Position numbers and translations under genes: made by a program. The notes beneath the pieces were generated by a model. That model made no database searches. It worked only from the letters and a program-made list of their open reading frames with translations, and was not told where the DNA came from. A stretch of 7,547 nucleotides of DNA from Desulfobacterales bacterium (lineage in GTDB: Bacteria; Desulfobacterota; Desulfobacteria; Desulfobacterales; C00003060): positions 1 through 7,547 of the forward strand of contig JAUWMM010000079.1 in the NCBI GenBank assembly GCA_030613145.1, written 5' to 3'. Below are positions 6,566 through 7,547 of the stretch, piece after piece. The first letter of the stretch is position 1. The number at the start of each line of letters is the position of its first letter.

Positions 6566-7547
6566 TGAAGTGATCATATACCTCGGTGCGCTCAGGCACA
6601 ATTTCTTTGAGATCAAACGCTTGGCCGGCCCTCACACACGGATACTTGCCGTTGTCAAGTCTGATGCTTACGGCCATGGCATGATACCAGTGGCCAGGAC
6701 CCTGGAATCGGCGGGCGTCGATTATCTCGGGGTATTCGAGCTGGAAGAGGGGCTGGAGCTCAGAAAAGCCGGTTGCAAGGTTCCGATCTTGATTATGATG
6801 GGAATCACACCGGATGAGGTCTCAGCTGTTGTTGAAGATGAGCTCACACCTGCACTCTTTCAACCGGACATTGCGGAAAATCTTTCACGCATGTCGGAAA
6901 AACAGGGCAAGGTGACACCGGTCCATGTCAAAGTGGACACCGGCATGACCCGCCTTGGGATTTGCCCCGAGGATCTGCAGAATTTTTTGAAGCAACTCGT
7001 GCCTTTAAAAGGAATTGAACTCAAAGGCATGTTTTCCCACCTTGCAGTAGCCGATCAGCCGGGGAGCACCTTTACCGACCAGCAGGTAAGCAGATTTCTG
7101 GAGGCCGTGGAAGAGTGCAGGCGACTCGCCGGCTTCCAGGGAGAGATTCATATTGCAAACAGCGGTGCGCTTTTGGGAAACAAGGGTCTGGATGTCGGTA
7201 TGGCAAGACCCGGCATCCTACTTTACGGTTCGCCGCCCGCTGAGGGATGGGCTGTTGAAGCTTCTTTCAAGCCGGTCATGACTTTCAAGTCCAAGGCCAT
7301 TTTGGTCAGATCGGTCCCCCCGGGCACATCAGTCAGCTACGGTTGCACCTATGTGACGGAGGAAAGGCGCACCATTGCCACTATCCCTGTCGGATATGAT
7401 GACGGATACAGTCGTTTGCTTTCAAATAACGGAGAGGTGCTGATCTGTGGACGACGCGTGCCGGTGGTGGGTCGCGTCTGCATGAACCTTACCATGGTGG
7501 ATGTCACCGGGGTGGAAGGTGTTGCGGTAGGCGATGAAGTGGTTCTC
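6555..7547 (+). CDS. alr: Alanine racemase, partial (C-terminus cut by window edge)
   Basis: Alr is a cytoplasmic PLP enzyme that interconverts L- and D-alanine for peptidoglycan synthesis. The 331 visible codons run without a stop to the window edge, and family members are usually about 370 residues, so roughly 40 are missing. The PLP lysine is K35 in AVVKSDAYGHG, where SD replaces the common AN. R133 is in VKVDTGMTRLG, the HIANSGALL segment is at about 199-207 and VGMARPGILLYG at 214-225. The second catalytic base is Y262 in SYGCTY of the opposite subunit's active site. VGYDDGYSR and the RVCMN substrate-loop motif (307-311) follow. The ATG at 6555 lies 11 bp inside the end of the kinase gene and has its own gggag site; the ATG at 6565 is in another frame. 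It is the third member of the rightward operon. With a single visible alr it cannot be said whether the role is biosynthetic or catabolic. Confidence 0.95.
   Translation, partial: MIPNEVIIYLGALRHNFFEIKRLAGPHTRILAVVKSDAYGHGMIPVARTLESAGVDYLGVFELEEGLELRKAGCKVPILIMMGITPDEVSAVVEDELTPALFQPDIAENLSRMSEKQGKVTPVHVKVDTGMTRLGICPEDLQNFLKQLVPLKGIELKGMFSHLAVADQPGSTFTDQQVSRFLEAVEECRRLAGFQGEIHIANSGALLGNKGLDVGMARPGILLYGSPPAEGWAVEASFKPVMTFKSKAILVRSVPPGTSVSYGCTYVTEERRTIATIPVGYDDGYSRLLSNNGEVLICGRRVPVVGRVCMNLTMVDVTGVEGVAVGDEVVL

Overview
This window looks like a chromosomal segment of a Desulfobacterota-type (deltaproteobacterial) anaerobe. The basis is the general look of the Lon, prepilin peptidase and NtrB-like kinase proteins, plus two kinds of intergenic repeat that I associate with such genomes. 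That placement is an inference from protein character, not a database result.

Layout. Positions 1-344 contain no gene. They hold an interrupted-hairpin repeat (1-135), an AT-rich tract and a terminator-like hairpin. Positions 345-3537 are a leftward (minus-strand) pair: lon (ATP-dependent protease, complete) followed 109 bp downstream by tsaB (t6A37 tRNA-modification subunit). Positions 3538-4247 are an unusually long divergent intergenic region of about 710 bp. It contains the lon leader and a candidate lon promoter, a tandem 9-mer, a roughly 170-bp palindromic element built from degenerate 7-bp units, and a perfect 14-bp palindrome. Positions 4248-7547 are a tightly packed rightward operon: a type 4 prepilin peptidase (pilD-like, TTG start), a membrane-bound histidine kinase joined to it by a TAATG overlap, and an alanine racemase (alr). 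The racemase starts inside the kinase gene and runs off the right edge of the window.

How the genes relate. lon and tsaB are housekeeping functions in protein quality control and tRNA modification. The rightward operon combines export of type IV pilin or pseudopilin, extracytoplasmic sensing and D-alanine supply for peptidoglycan. The overlaps imply coupled translation. No response regulator is visible beside the kinase, so its partner and signal are unknown.

Nothing here amounts to a clearly new biological system. The coding regions are conventional and intact. The sequence features worth a second look are the intergenic repeats, the paired motifs between lon and tsaB, the layered symmetry around the lon promoter, and the kinase placed inside a pilD-alr operon.
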